Part shown: in pieces, positions 27,985-35,923 of the stretch
How positions within the stretch are numbered: position 1 is the stretch's first letter
Layout of the letters: every line of letters begins with the position of its first letter
From: CAZAMI01 sp964627805
Lineage (GTDB): Archaea > Thermoproteota > Thermoprotei_A > Sulfolobales > NBVN01
Assembly (NCBI GenBank): GCA_964627805.1
Contig: CAZVLA010000049.1
Span: 6,926 to 70,925 of the forward strand
Reading direction: 5' to 3'
DNA: 64,000 nt
Notes under the pieces: model-generated
What the model saw: only the letters and a program-made list of their open reading frames with translations
The model's database searches: none
What the model was told of the DNA's origin: nothing
Made by a program: the position numbers and the translations under genes

Positions 27985-28323
27985 GTGGTTCTAGTGGAGC
28001 GTGAAGTACCAGACCCGCTTAAGCTACTTGAGGTCATAGTTAAGTACGGACCGATAAAAGGTAAGTTAGCCCTACATAAGCTCGTAAGCACACTTGATAG
28101 GAGTGGCTATAAGTTCGGCTATAAATTCATTAACTACAGCTTCGGGCCGTACAGTAAGGATTTAGAGGAGGACTTAAGGATGCTCGTTAGGTTAGGCTTA
28201 GTAGTTATTGAGGAAGGTGATGGCGGTAACGTACTCATTAAAGCTACTAAGAAGGGTGTTGAGGTAGGTAAGTCACTAAGTAACGTACGTAGGGACATTA
28301 TTAAGGGCGTAGGTGTTTACTAA
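27985..28323 (+). CDS. Small winged-helix-like protein
   Basis: 112 aa, GTG start. The pattern LALHKLVSTLDRSG, then NYSFGPYSKDLEEDL and MLVRLGLVVIEEG is reminiscent of the YwgA/Panacea-type (DUF4065-like) helix-turn-helix fold, in which a YGPYS-like motif precedes a hydrophobic helix and a beta wing. These proteins often act as antitoxins or regulators, but no toxin gene is next to it. Promoter: AGTACTTAAAAAG about 20 bp upstream. Assigned by motif shape only. Confidence 0.55.
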   Translation: MVLVEREVPDPLKLLEVIVKYGPIKGKLALHKLVSTLDRSGYKFGYKFINYSFGPYSKDLEEDLRMLVRLGLVVIEEGDGGNVLIKATKKGVEVGKSLSNVRRDIIKGVGVY

Positions 28324-28363
28324 TAACATTCAATTTATTAAAACATAAATTAAGTAGCTCTAT

Positions 28364-29110
28364 GTGTGTTTGGTGCGATTTGTGGGGGTCATACATAGGT
28401 ACTTAAGGGGTGGTAGGTGTAGAGTAGTAGTAGCTATAGATAACCCAAGAATAGACCTACAGAGCGTTAGGGAGGTCATCAAATCAACATCAGAGTACAC
28501 GGACTGCTTCAAAATAGGGCTTCCCTACATAGTCAGCAAAGGTATTAGGCAGGTAGGTGCGGTAGTTAAGGAGTTCAGTGACAAGTACTTCATAGCTGAC
28601 CTAAAGCTAGCTGATGTAGGGTTCGTAATGAGTATGGCTGCCGAGGAGGTAGCTAGGTACGGATTCGATGCGGTAGTAGCTCACGCATTCGTTGGTTATA
28701 ATGAAGCACTTGATGAATTAGTTAAGAAGGTTAGAGAACTTGAGTTAGACCTCATACTACAGACCAGCATGACTCATAATGGAAGCTCATCAACTATAGA
28801 TAGGTTAGTACCTGAGATTAAGGCAGTAATTAACGCAGTTAACCCGGACGGGGTAATAGCGCCAGCGAATAAGCCTGAACGTATTAGGGAGTTGAGGGAG
28901 TCCTTTGGTTGGGGATTAGCTATATTAGCTCCGGGAATAATGAGTAAGTCCGTGAGGCCTGGCGAGGCATTATGTGCTGGTGCCGATGCCGAGATCATAG
29001 GTAGGTGGATAGTAACCTCACCTAACCCAGCAAGTGCCTTACGTAGGATCTTAGAGCTTCAGGATCAATACTTAAGTGAGAATAGAGGTAAGTGCATTGA
29101 GAGATCCTGA
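28364..29110 (+). CDS. pyrF: Orotidine 5'-phosphate decarboxylase
   Basis: 248 aa. AIDNP (about 27-31) is the first active-site strand, FIADLKLADVG contains the D-x-K-x-x-D catalytic core, and ILAPGIMSK and GRWIVTSPNPA close the phosphate site. The enzyme makes UMP from OMP, the last step of de novo pyrimidine synthesis. A TATA box (TTTATTAAAA, 28334-28343) is centred about 26 bp before the GTG, which supports a leaderless start at 28364; GTG 28373 is an alternative. Confidence 0.95.
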   Translation: MCLVRFVGVIHRYLRGGRCRVVVAIDNPRIDLQSVREVIKSTSEYTDCFKIGLPYIVSKGIRQVGAVVKEFSDKYFIADLKLADVGFVMSMAAEEVARYGFDAVVAHAFVGYNEALDELVKKVRELELDLILQTSMTHNGSSSTIDRLVPEIKAVINAVNPDGVIAPANKPERIRELRESFGWGLAILAPGIMSKSVRPGEALCAGADAEIIGRWIVTSPNPASALRRILELQDQYLSENRGKCIERS

Positions 29111-29147
29111 GTTAATTATTGAGCTAGGCGATTAAAGGTATTTATTG

Positions 29148-29213
29148 TTTTGTGAATGACCCCGCCGGCTCCCCGCTTCATCCCAACCCCAATACGGGAG
29201 TGTCTGCGAGGTC
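29148..29213 (-). ncRNA. Candidate single-hairpin box H/ACA guide RNA
   Basis: A GC-rich island in an AT-rich intergenic gap. Read on the minus strand, an outer stem (29213-29206 with 29165-29158, 8 pairs including one G-U) encloses asymmetric unpaired strands and an inner stem (29200-29195 with 29175-29170 region). The loop contains GAUGA (29182-29178), suitable for an L7Ae K-loop. An ACA box (29153-29151) lies 15 nt after the inner stem, followed by three As. That distance, the 66-nt length and the layout fit archaeal H/ACA RNAs that guide pseudouridylation. A TATA-like element is 26 bp upstream. The target was not identified. Confidence 0.55.
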
Positions 29214-29233
29214 CAGTCGTCTCTACCCGAATA

Positions 29234-29244
29234 GCTTAATAAGC
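29234..29244. promoter_or_regulatory. Near-palindromic TATA box serving both strands
   Basis: GCTTAATAAGC reads almost the same on both strands. Leftward it is centred 26 bp before the predicted 5' end of the H/ACA candidate (29213). Rightward it would start transcription at about 29265, ten bases before the PAC2 gene's GTG. The spacing fits archaeal TBP/TFB promoters for both. Confidence 0.5.
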
Positions 29245-29274
29245 ATTATACGAGGCTTTATACTTGAGTTGAGG

Positions 29275-30027
29275 GTGGTGAAGTTGGTTACTAAGGTTAA
29301 GAAGCTACGTGACTTCAGTATCGACAATAAGGACTTAATAGTTGGATTACCCGGTATGGGGAGGGTAGGTTACGTAAGTGCTAATCACTTCATAAGGGCT
29401 TTTAAGGGCTCCCTAGTAGCTGAGGTGTACTCATCATACTTCCCACCGCAACTCATAGTTGGTAAGGACGGTATCTCCAAATTGTTTATAGGTCAGTTGT
29501 ACGACATAGGTAAGGCACTAGTATTCACGGCTGAAACCCAACCACCTAGTTCTGAAGGTCAGAACGAGGTTTGCGACGCGTTGCTTAACTTCCTAATGAG
29601 TAATGGGGAGTTAAGGTCGGTAGTGGCTGCGGCAGCATTCGTAGTACCTCAGGTAGGGTCTATTAGGAAGGTATTCGTGGCAGGTAATAATGAAGGCATT
29701 ATAAAGGATCTAGTAAGTTTAGGTGCTGAACCATTGAATGAGGGGGTAATAACGGGTATTAACGGTGCTATAGTTGGTTGGGCTAGCTATTACGGAGTAC
29801 CAGCTGCTGTAGTGCTTGGTGAGACGTGGGCACCTATAGTAGAGCTTGATGAAACCGATTACAGAGCAGCTAAGAGGGTTGTTGAAGTAATAAGTAAGTA
29901 CTTAGGCATTGAGTCAGATACCCACTATATGGACGTAGCAGCTAACTCGGTCGAGGGTAGGGTAGTCACGATACTGAAGAGAGCAACACCCGAGAAGGCT
30001 AAGGAGGAGCGTCGTGAGGTGCTCTAA
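29275..30027 (+). CDS. PAC2-family protein (proteasome assembly chaperone-like)
   Basis: About 251 aa from GTG 29275. The open frame runs upstream to 29152, but those residues fall in the GC-rich RNA candidate and do not look like the family, so the start is placed at 29275 or 29278. The N-terminus reaches VGLPGMGRVGYV, the PAC2 glycine motif. SSYFPPQLIV, and later AASFVVPQ-type and GINGAIVGWASYYGVPAA segments follow. Archaeal PAC2 homologs resemble eukaryotic proteasome chaperones and DUF75 proteins; function is not proven. The end overlaps the HAD gene by 14 bp. Confidence 0.85.
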   Translation: MVKLVTKVKKLRDFSIDNKDLIVGLPGMGRVGYVSANHFIRAFKGSLVAEVYSSYFPPQLIVGKDGISKLFIGQLYDIGKALVFTAETQPPSSEGQNEVCDALLNFLMSNGELRSVVAAAAFVVPQVGSIRKVFVAGNNEGIIKDLVSLGAEPLNEGVITGINGAIVGWASYYGVPAAVVLGETWAPIVELDETDYRAAKRVVEVISKYLGIESDTHYMDVAANSVEGRVVTILKRATPEKAKEERREVL

Positions 30028-30733
30028 GGCTGTGTTCCGTAGCGACTTCGCGAAGTTATTAACTGGTATTAAGGCATTCATATTCGACTTTGACGGGACG
30101 CTTATTGATAGTGTCGATGCCCATATTAGATCTTGGATAATAGCTATTGAGAAGGTACTTAAGGTAAGGATTAGCTACGATGAGGTATACCCCCTAATAG
30201 GATTGAGTGGTGTAGACATAATTAAGGAGTTACTCGGTGATTTAGGCCTTAAGCATTACGGTGAGATAAGGAGGATTAAGGATAGGGCATACTTAATGAT
30301 GGTACGTAGCGGGCTAGTGCAGTTATTTCCAGGAGTTACTAAGTTGCTTAGAGTGCTTAAATTAAGTAACTATAAAGTAGCTCTAGCGTCATCAACGCCT
30401 ACCCACATACTTATGCATTTAAGTCAGTACTTAGGTATAGATAATTACATCGACCTGTACGTAGGCGGTGATGAAGTCAGGGTCGGTAAGCCTAATCCAG
30501 AGATCTTCCTTAGGGCGATTAAGTTGCTCAACCTAAACCCTAAGGAGACTATAATAGTAGGTGATACCCCATACGATGTTAAGCCAGCTAAGGAATTAGG
30601 TAGTGTAGCCGTTCTAGTCAATCGTAACTTAAGTGAGGTAAGTCCTAAGCCAGACTACGCCTTCCCACTATTCCACGAGTTAACTGAGGTAGTTCTTAAG
30701 TCACTAATCAGCCGGTGGCGTGCTCTTCATTAG
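30014..30733 (+). CDS. HAD-superfamily phosphatase (phosphoglycolate phosphatase-like)
   Basis: 239 aa, GTG start. Motif I FDFDGTLIDS (about 23-32) gives the nucleophile Asp and the acid/base Asp. LASSTP is motif II, GKPNPEIFLRA carries the motif III Lys, and IIVGDTPYDVKPA is motif IV. A helical cap sits between motifs I and II, as in beta-phosphoglucomutase/Gph-type enzymes. It probably dephosphorylates a small sugar phosphate or phosphoglycolate. It overlaps the PAC2 gene by 14 bp and converges on the next gene by 26 bp. Confidence 0.9.
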   Translation: MRCSKAVFRSDFAKLLTGIKAFIFDFDGTLIDSVDAHIRSWIIAIEKVLKVRISYDEVYPLIGLSGVDIIKELLGDLGLKHYGEIRRIKDRAYLMMVRSGLVQLFPGVTKLLRVLKLSNYKVALASSTPTHILMHLSQYLGIDNYIDLYVGGDEVRVGKPNPEIFLRAIKLLNLNPKETIIVGDTPYDVKPAKELGSVAVLVNRNLSEVSPKPDYAFPLFHELTEVVLKSLISRWRALH

Positions 30734-30759
30734 GTCTAGTTGCGTGGGTCTCATCACTC
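30706..30759 (-). ncRNA. Candidate box C/D sRNA overlapping two gene ends
   Basis: Minus strand: C box GTGATGA (30757-30751) and D box CTGA (30711-30708) are 39 nt apart, the canonical spacing. Inside, ATGAAGA (30730-30724) fits a C' box with one mismatch and is exactly 12 nt before the D box. The D' box is weak (CTAG at the expected place). The RNA would overlap the last 26 bp of the HAD gene and the C-terminal codons of the converging gene, whose stop TGA lies within the D box. No terminal stem was found. Confidence 0.35.
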
Positions 30760-31070
30760 CCGTAGTAAAGCTTAGTAGCCTCCCTTAATATCTCATCCTC
30801 ACTCATTACTTCCTCAATTAACTGATACTCAGCAAAACCTTCCTTCCTCTCATACTTACTCAACCTCTTAAGTACTAACTTAATAGCCCTCCTCTGCGGA
30901 TGTAGAGCTACTTGAGTATAGGCCCTAATTAACGCGTCGATTGTTGCTTGATGAAGTACTATAGCTTCGTCACTTAATTGCAGTATGACCCTTACGTGCC
31001 TATGTCCAGGAGGTATGAATACGGTTAACGACCTAATGTCGGAGTTCCTCAATACCTTAACACTAACCAA
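30708..31070 (-). CDS. Hypothetical protein, helical C-terminus
   Basis: 120 aa. The N-terminal half is beta-like (VFIPPGHRHVRVILQL), followed by helices (IVLHQATIDALIRAYTQV; key HQATIDAL) and a basic/acidic region (LKRLSKYERKEG). No family recognised. The hydrophilic C-terminal tail (after about residue 103) coincides with a candidate C/D RNA, so the tail's sequence may be shaped by the RNA. Alone on its strand; upstream 146 bp are shared with the divergent HerA-like gene. Confidence 0.55.
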   Translation of the reverse strand: MVSVKVLRNSDIRSLTVFIPPGHRHVRVILQLSDEAIVLHQATIDALIRAYTQVALHPQRRAIKLVLKRLSKYERKEGFAEYQLIEEVMSEDEILREATKLYYGSDETHATRPNEEHATG

Positions 31071-31216
31071 GCATTACCACCTAATAAATAGTATTACCCT
31101 CCAATCCCTAATTAGTTAATTCCTGCTTAAGGTATTACAGCGTACTTAGGGGAGGGTACATGTTTTTTAAGTAACTACGTTATTACCTCTAGAGAATTAA
31201 GACTTAGGGTAGCGCC

Positions 31217-32812
31217 GTGGAGTTAGTCGGTATCGTAGGTAGCGGAGCGACCTCGGTGTACGCACCAATAATTGTTTATGAAGGCAAGGAATCACTTGTT
31301 AAGGAGGAGAATCTAGTAGTTATTGAGGACAGTAAAAGAGGTAGTAAGTACTTAGGCGTTATTAGGCAGTTAAAGAGGCTGGATCCCTTCCTAAACCCAT
31401 GGCAGAGAACGACATACGTAGATAAGCCAGAGCTAGTTAACTCAGGCACGTTCCCTCACTCAGTGGGTTATATACATATAATAGGTATGTTAAGCTCTGA
31501 GGGTGAGTTAAGTCAGTCTTTATTACCTCCTAACCCGGGATCTAAGGTATTACTCATTCAATCACCAAGCGACATACCGGAGCTTAAATTAGGTGAGGGA
31601 TTAGTTATTGGTAAGCATAAGTTCTCAGGTATTGAGATACCGATTAGTAAGGAGTCCTTAAGGTACCACATACTAGTCGTAGGAGCTACTGGAGTAGGTA
31701 AGTCTAGGTTAGTTACAGCTTTGATTAGGGAGGTTATTAAGAGAACCGACTGGTCGGTAATAGTCTTCGACCACAGCGGTATGGACTACGTACCCTTCTT
31801 TAGTAAGGAGCACGTAGTTAACTCGTCAGATATAGTCATAGATCCCATAGTGGTTACTGAATTAATCTTCAAGTTATTGGGGGGTGGGGATAAGTATAGT
31901 GAGGCCTACATACTACTAGCTACCACGCTCTACATGGCATGTATGAGCAGCTACGGCGGTAAGCTCGAGGAGTGCTCAGGAATTAAAGAATTATGTAGTG
32001 ACAGTAGTGAAGGTAGTGACTTAACTAAATTCTTGGGGAACTCATTACCTTCCTCACGACGTAAGGTCATGAGTAGAACCGTAAGTTTAGATAAGGATTC
32101 AGTCATTGGCCTCGTAAGTAAGTTAGTTAGGGATGAATTACTTGAGGAGTTAGCTAAGAGTAAGTTAGTATGGGATAAGGAGTGCTACTCCAGAGTACTT
32201 TCCGTAGCTGTTCCCTTACTCGGCGGGAAGGATTTAACCCAGAGTAAGTTTCAGATACTCCTTAACTTAAGAGTAGGTAATGCATTATTTAATTACTTAA
32301 GTAATAGGTACTTACTAGCTAAGGACATAGTGAGTAGGGCATTCAGTAGCAGATTAGTTATCGTTGACTTAAGTACGGAGCATACAGAGGTTAGGAGGTA
32401 CGTAGTAACGTCAGTGCTTCAGTACTTATGGGAATTAATAGATACTAATAGGAGACCCGTTAATACCTTAGTAGTTATTGATGAGGCACATAACTACGCA
32501 TGTAGGTACTGCAAACCATCCATAGACGCCATAAGTAGGACTGCTAGGGAGGGTAGGAAGTGGGGTTTAGGATTGGTACTAGCTACTCAGAGGGTAATCG
32601 ACATAGATACTGACGTTAGGAACAACATAAATACAGTATTCTTCAGTAAACTGCAGACGGCAGGTGATTATGAGAACATATCATCTTTCATGTCACTAGC
32701 TGGCGTTAGGGAGGAGTACCTCTCAACACTAGGTAGACGCGAGTTCTTCCTAGCAGGTCTAGGCAACCCATTAGGTATACCAGTACTCATTAAGGTGAGT
32801 AAAGTTGGGTAA
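31217..32812 (+). CDS. herA: HerA-family hexameric DNA translocase ATPase
   Basis: 531 aa, GTG start. An N-terminal HAS-barrel-like beta domain (GSGATSVYAPIIVY) precedes the P-loop GATGVGKS (residues 156-163). Walker B is VVIDEAH (419-425 region, D422 E423), and sensor/arginine-finger segments SRTAREGRKWGLGLVLATQR (key residues R and Q) follow. HerA is a bipolar DNA pump that, with nuclease NurA, resects DNA ends for recombination. It overlaps the nurA-like gene by 8 bp, as expected for an obligate pair. No rad50/mre11 gene is adjacent, so this may be a second HerA-NurA set. Confidence 0.87.
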   Translation: MELVGIVGSGATSVYAPIIVYEGKESLVKEENLVVIEDSKRGSKYLGVIRQLKRLDPFLNPWQRTTYVDKPELVNSGTFPHSVGYIHIIGMLSSEGELSQSLLPPNPGSKVLLIQSPSDIPELKLGEGLVIGKHKFSGIEIPISKESLRYHILVVGATGVGKSRLVTALIREVIKRTDWSVIVFDHSGMDYVPFFSKEHVVNSSDIVIDPIVVTELIFKLLGGGDKYSEAYILLATTLYMACMSSYGGKLEECSGIKELCSDSSEGSDLTKFLGNSLPSSRRKVMSRTVSLDKDSVIGLVSKLVRDELLEELAKSKLVWDKECYSRVLSVAVPLLGGKDLTQSKFQILLNLRVGNALFNYLSNRYLLAKDIVSRAFSSRLVIVDLSTEHTEVRRYVVTSVLQYLWELIDTNRRPVNTLVVIDEAHNYACRYCKPSIDAISRTAREGRKWGLGLVLATQRVIDIDTDVRNNINTVFFSKLQTAGDYENISSFMSLAGVREEYLSTLGRREFFLAGLGNPLGIPVLIKVSKVG

Positions 32813-33983
32813 CTCATTAGATGAGCTACTTAGAGAATTACTTACTGAGGAGCCTGAGGCAGTGGCTAAGTTAGTGATTGAGTCCATAGATAGTGAGGCT
32901 ATTAAGGTAGCTAAGGACGTTAGAGAATCACTTAATTGCTTATCATTAATAAGGGATACGTTAAGGAGTAGGGAGGATCCCCCATGCCTTAAGGAGTTAC
33001 CTAGGTTAAGTAGAGGTGACTTATGCGTAGTAGCTATTGATACATCATACACCGCACCCCCTATCGACTTAATAGGTGGTAAGTTAGGGCTTATACTACT
33101 CTCGGTAATTAAGTTCGGTTCATGCGGTACTGAAGTAGTTGAGCATTCAGCGAAGGCGACATTAGTTAACAGTGATGATGAGCTTAAGCTAATATCTAAG
33201 ATAGCTGAGAGGGAATTCATTAGGAAAGCATTAATAAGTAAGAAGGAGGGGACGTTAGACTTCGATATGATAGTAATCGACGGTGAGCTATTCCCTAGGG
33301 TGAGGCCCGGTGGTTCAAGACTATCTAATGATATGTACGAGAGATTGGTTGAGCTAACTGATGAAGTACTTAAGTTGGGTAATGAAACCAACACCACACT
33401 AGTTGGAGTACTCAAGAGAGTTTATGGTAAGGACCTAAAGATACTACTTAAGATACCTGAGCTCAAACTAGTTGATAAATCCGTTGCTTCATACATACTA
33501 AGTAATGGTGAGTTCATACACCTCGGTGATTATTATAGAATACAGACAGCACTTAATGAATACATTAAGGAGTTTAAGGATAGGGATGAAGATATTAGAT
33601 CCCTTAGAGAGAGGCTTAGGTGGATAAGTAGAACAGCTAGTAAGTCACCAATGACTTTAGCACTACACGTACTTATTTATAAACCATTAATAAGGACGTA
33701 CTTCTCAGTACCTGTTAAGGCTGAGGTACTACCTACGAATGAGTATACGATAGAGGAGATTACCTCCTACCTATCACTAATAACATCACCCAACGGTGTC
33801 CCCTACCCGATCGACGTAGTTGATAGGTTATCTAGAGTGAGAAGGGATTTAGTATTCATTGCACAGCAGATGCTCTACAGTAAGTTAATTGAGTTACTAG
33901 GGGATGAGAGGTTAGCCTTAAGTATTGCTGGGTTAACGAATCCTGAGAAGATGTATGTAGCTGGCTTTAAAGGAACTACTTAG
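32805..33983 (+). CDS. nurA: NurA-domain 5'-3' nuclease
   Basis: 392 aa, starting with TTG/GTG-type codon inside the herA end. The RNase H-like NurA domain has VVAIDTSYT (D79) and DMIVIDGELFP (D159), the two Asp strands of the metal site. HLGDYYRIQTA and YPIDVVDRLSR are in the positions of the later NurA motifs. It forms a dimer docked on the HerA hexamer and degrades DNA ends. Length is within the family's range. The next gene follows after 13 bp. Confidence 0.85.
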   Translation: MGNSLDELLRELLTEEPEAVAKLVIESIDSEAIKVAKDVRESLNCLSLIRDTLRSREDPPCLKELPRLSRGDLCVVAIDTSYTAPPIDLIGGKLGLILLSVIKFGSCGTEVVEHSAKATLVNSDDELKLISKIAEREFIRKALISKKEGTLDFDMIVIDGELFPRVRPGGSRLSNDMYERLVELTDEVLKLGNETNTTLVGVLKRVYGKDLKILLKIPELKLVDKSVASYILSNGEFIHLGDYYRIQTALNEYIKEFKDRDEDIRSLRERLRWISRTASKSPMTLALHVLIYKPLIRTYFSVPVKAEVLPTNEYTIEEITSYLSLITSPNGVPYPIDVVDRLSRVRRDLVFIAQQMLYSKLIELLGDERLALSIAGLTNPEKMYVAGFKGTT

Positions 33984-33996
33984 CCTAGGTGATTAC

Positions 33997-35055
33997 TTGA
34001 GATACTACTACATAAACGAGAACTTAGCAGTAGCGGGTAACGTACCTAAGGGTAAGGAGGGGGTAGTATGCAGGAACTTTAGGTTAATAATAGCTTTACT
34101 GGAGCCTAATGAATTAGTATATGACGTATCATTAATGAGGGAACTAGGCTGTGAGGTCCTCGTAATACCTACGAGGCCAGGCACGTTACCCACGGTACTT
34201 CTAATGTATGAATTAATTAATAGGATTAAGTACTTACTAAGTAGTGGTTCTAAGGTACTTATACACTGTAGTAATGGTAAGTCCAGGTCATGCGCATTAG
34301 CTACCGCCTACTTAATGACTGAAGAAAACACCTCATTAATTGATGCATTGACTAGGGTTAAGTTAGTTAGGGGATCCGTACTGATTACTGAGCACCAATT
34401 AAGGAGGCTTAAGATACTTGAGTACCTACTGAGCAGGTTAACCAGTAAAGGTCTTGACGCGATGTATGTCTTTGGGGGTAGGTTCAACTTTGGAGACTCA
34501 CTCAATCACGCATCGAGGACTATCGAAGTTAGTTATTACTTAATGAGGGAGCTAGGTAGGGAGTTAGGGCTCTCTAGGGTTGAGGAGGTAACTACATTAT
34601 TAGCTTCTGGGCTTCATGACATAGGTAGGAAGTACTGTATTGAAGGTCATGAGGTGAGGTCATACGAATTAATTAGGGATTCGATTGAGTTATACTCGGT
34701 ATTTGGTTCTGAGGTAAGGGAAGCTACTGCTTGGGTTGCTAGGTACCATAGGGTAGGCTCAGGTAATCCCTTAGAGAGTAGGGAGCTACCACCAACGATT
34801 AAGTGGTGCGTGGTTAGGGCTACGTCGATACTACGTATAGCTAATGTACTAGCTTCAAGCCCTAAGCATGAAGTATGTAATATCACCGCAGACATAAGCG
34901 GTTCTGACTTAATTATGAGGGTGGAATGGTTGGAATTACCTCCCAACAAATTCGTTAGTGAACTGAATAACTCCTTAATTAAGGCATCAGAGCTACTGCT
35001 TAACATATTAGGGGTTAGTGATTTAAGGGTTACTCATGAGGAGGTCTATATATAG
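33997..35055 (+). CDS. Fusion: dual-specificity-type phosphatase domain + HD phosphohydrolase domain
   Basis: 352 aa. Residues about 1-140 form a cysteine-phosphatase domain with the P-loop HCSNGKSRS (C91, R97; CX5R). Residues about 165-300 form an HD domain: LLASGLHDIGRKY (H207 D208), GHEVRSYELI (H218), ARYHR (H251), as in Ppx/GppA C-terminal domains. The Asp of the usual LRLADALD motif is Asn (LRIANVL, about 283). Two phosphate-releasing domains in one chain, downstream of HerA-NurA, is unusual. Substrate could be a phosphoprotein, (p)ppGpp-like or cyclic nucleotide, or a DNA-end intermediate; none is proven. TTG/ATG-type start near 33997. Confidence 0.8.
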   Translation: MRYYYINENLAVAGNVPKGKEGVVCRNFRLIIALLEPNELVYDVSLMRELGCEVLVIPTRPGTLPTVLLMYELINRIKYLLSSGSKVLIHCSNGKSRSCALATAYLMTEENTSLIDALTRVKLVRGSVLITEHQLRRLKILEYLLSRLTSKGLDAMYVFGGRFNFGDSLNHASRTIEVSYYLMRELGRELGLSRVEEVTTLLASGLHDIGRKYCIEGHEVRSYELIRDSIELYSVFGSEVREATAWVARYHRVGSGNPLESRELPPTIKWCVVRATSILRIANVLASSPKHEVCNITADISGSDLIMRVEWLELPPNKFVSELNNSLIKASELLLNILGVSDLRVTHEEVYI

Positions 35056-35077
35056 GTAGTTAAGAGGTGCTTAAGTA

Positions 35078-35617
35078 TTGGTATGCATATGCGTAGGTAC
35101 GACTAACAAATGTAAGATCGAAGGTATTAGGAAAGCATTCCTTAAATTCTACGGGACAGTAACTTTAAGGTCATTTAATGTAGATAGTGGTGTACCACCG
35201 CAACCCCTAGGTCTCGAGCAGATATTCGTGGGAGCTAGGAATAGAGCATTGAATTCGCTAAGTAAGTGTGGTGAATGCGTATTCGGCGTTGGTGTTGAGG
35301 CAGGAATCTTCAATGTATTTAATACGTACTTCGATGTTCAAGTAGCTGCAATAGCTGATAGATCTAATGAGATAACCTACGGTATGTCACCGTCATTCCC
35401 TATACCTAGGTCATTCATTAATAAGTTACTGAGAGGCGAGTCTAGGGAGCTTGAGGATCTAGTTAATGAGTACTATGGAACTAAGAGAATAGGTGAGGAA
35501 GGGGGATTCATAAAGTTACTTACTAAGTCAGTAGTTACTAGGGAGGACCTAACTTACTACGCAGTAGTCATGGCCTTAGTACCTAGGCTAAATACCAACC
35601 TATACTTCAGTAGGTAG
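35078..35617 (+). CDS. DUF84/YjjX-family inosine/xanthosine triphosphatase
   Basis: 179 aa, TTG start 22 bp after the DSP-HD gene. The N-terminus VGTTNKCKIEGIRKAF matches the NTP-binding opening of the family. FGVGVEAGIF carries the conserved acidic residue, and EGGFIKLLT follows. These enzymes hydrolyse ITP/XTP and other non-canonical NTPs to prevent their use in nucleic acids. It closes a likely operon herA-nurA-DSP/HD-DUF84. Confidence 0.88.
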   Translation: MVCICVGTTNKCKIEGIRKAFLKFYGTVTLRSFNVDSGVPPQPLGLEQIFVGARNRALNSLSKCGECVFGVGVEAGIFNVFNTYFDVQVAAIADRSNEITYGMSPSFPIPRSFINKLLRGESRELEDLVNEYYGTKRIGEEGGFIKLLTKSVVTREDLTYYAVVMALVPRLNTNLYFSR

Positions 35618-35672
35618 TACTCGAGGTGCATTACTTATAAATCCAGTACAACAGATTAACCGGTGAGGTAGC

Positions 35673-35912
35673 GTGCCAGTAGAGATTAAGGATAGGGAGA
35701 GGTTCATAGAGATTAGTGCTAGAGCTAGTGAATGTAGGGTGGTTAGGAATGAGAAGGAAGGTATTGCCAAGGTTAAGGCGAGAACACCTAGGTACTTATA
35801 CACGATAAAGATACCTATTAACGAATTAAATGACTTCCTTAAGAAACTAAAGTGCGGTAAGATCGTCGAGATAGGTAAGGGAGGTATTAGGAAGGAAATA
35901 AGTACCTCGTAA
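35673..35912 (+). CDS. Small basic protein of unknown function
   Basis: 79 aa, GTG start, with TATA box CTTATAAAT (35634-35642) about 30 bp upstream. Alternating strands and a single helix (LNDFLKKLKCGKI) with 17 Lys/Arg, ending in a short hydrophilic tail. Size and charge would fit a nucleic-acid-binding or ribosome-associated protein. No family was recognised. It converges on the ASCH gene. Confidence 0.6.
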   Translation: MPVEIKDRERFIEISARASECRVVRNEKEGIAKVKARTPRYLYTIKIPINELNDFLKKLKCGKIVEIGKGGIRKEISTS

Positions 35913-35923
35913 TTTTTGTGAAC

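Noticed and set aside
29148..29220. tRNA or SRP/5S RNA in the GC-rich island
   Set aside because: No T-loop (TTCRANNC), no acceptor stem on either strand, and no SRP or 5S signature; the hairpin and ACA box fit better.
29152..29274. N-terminal extension of the PAC2 protein from GTG 29152
   Set aside because: The translated extension has no family match, overlaps the GC-rich hairpin and TATA element, and good GTG starts exist at 29275/29278.
31217..35617. Calling the HerA-NurA cluster a proven defence system
   Set aside because: HerA-NurA is also a standard DNA-repair pair in archaea; no defence-specific partner such as Sir2 or DUF4297 was seen.
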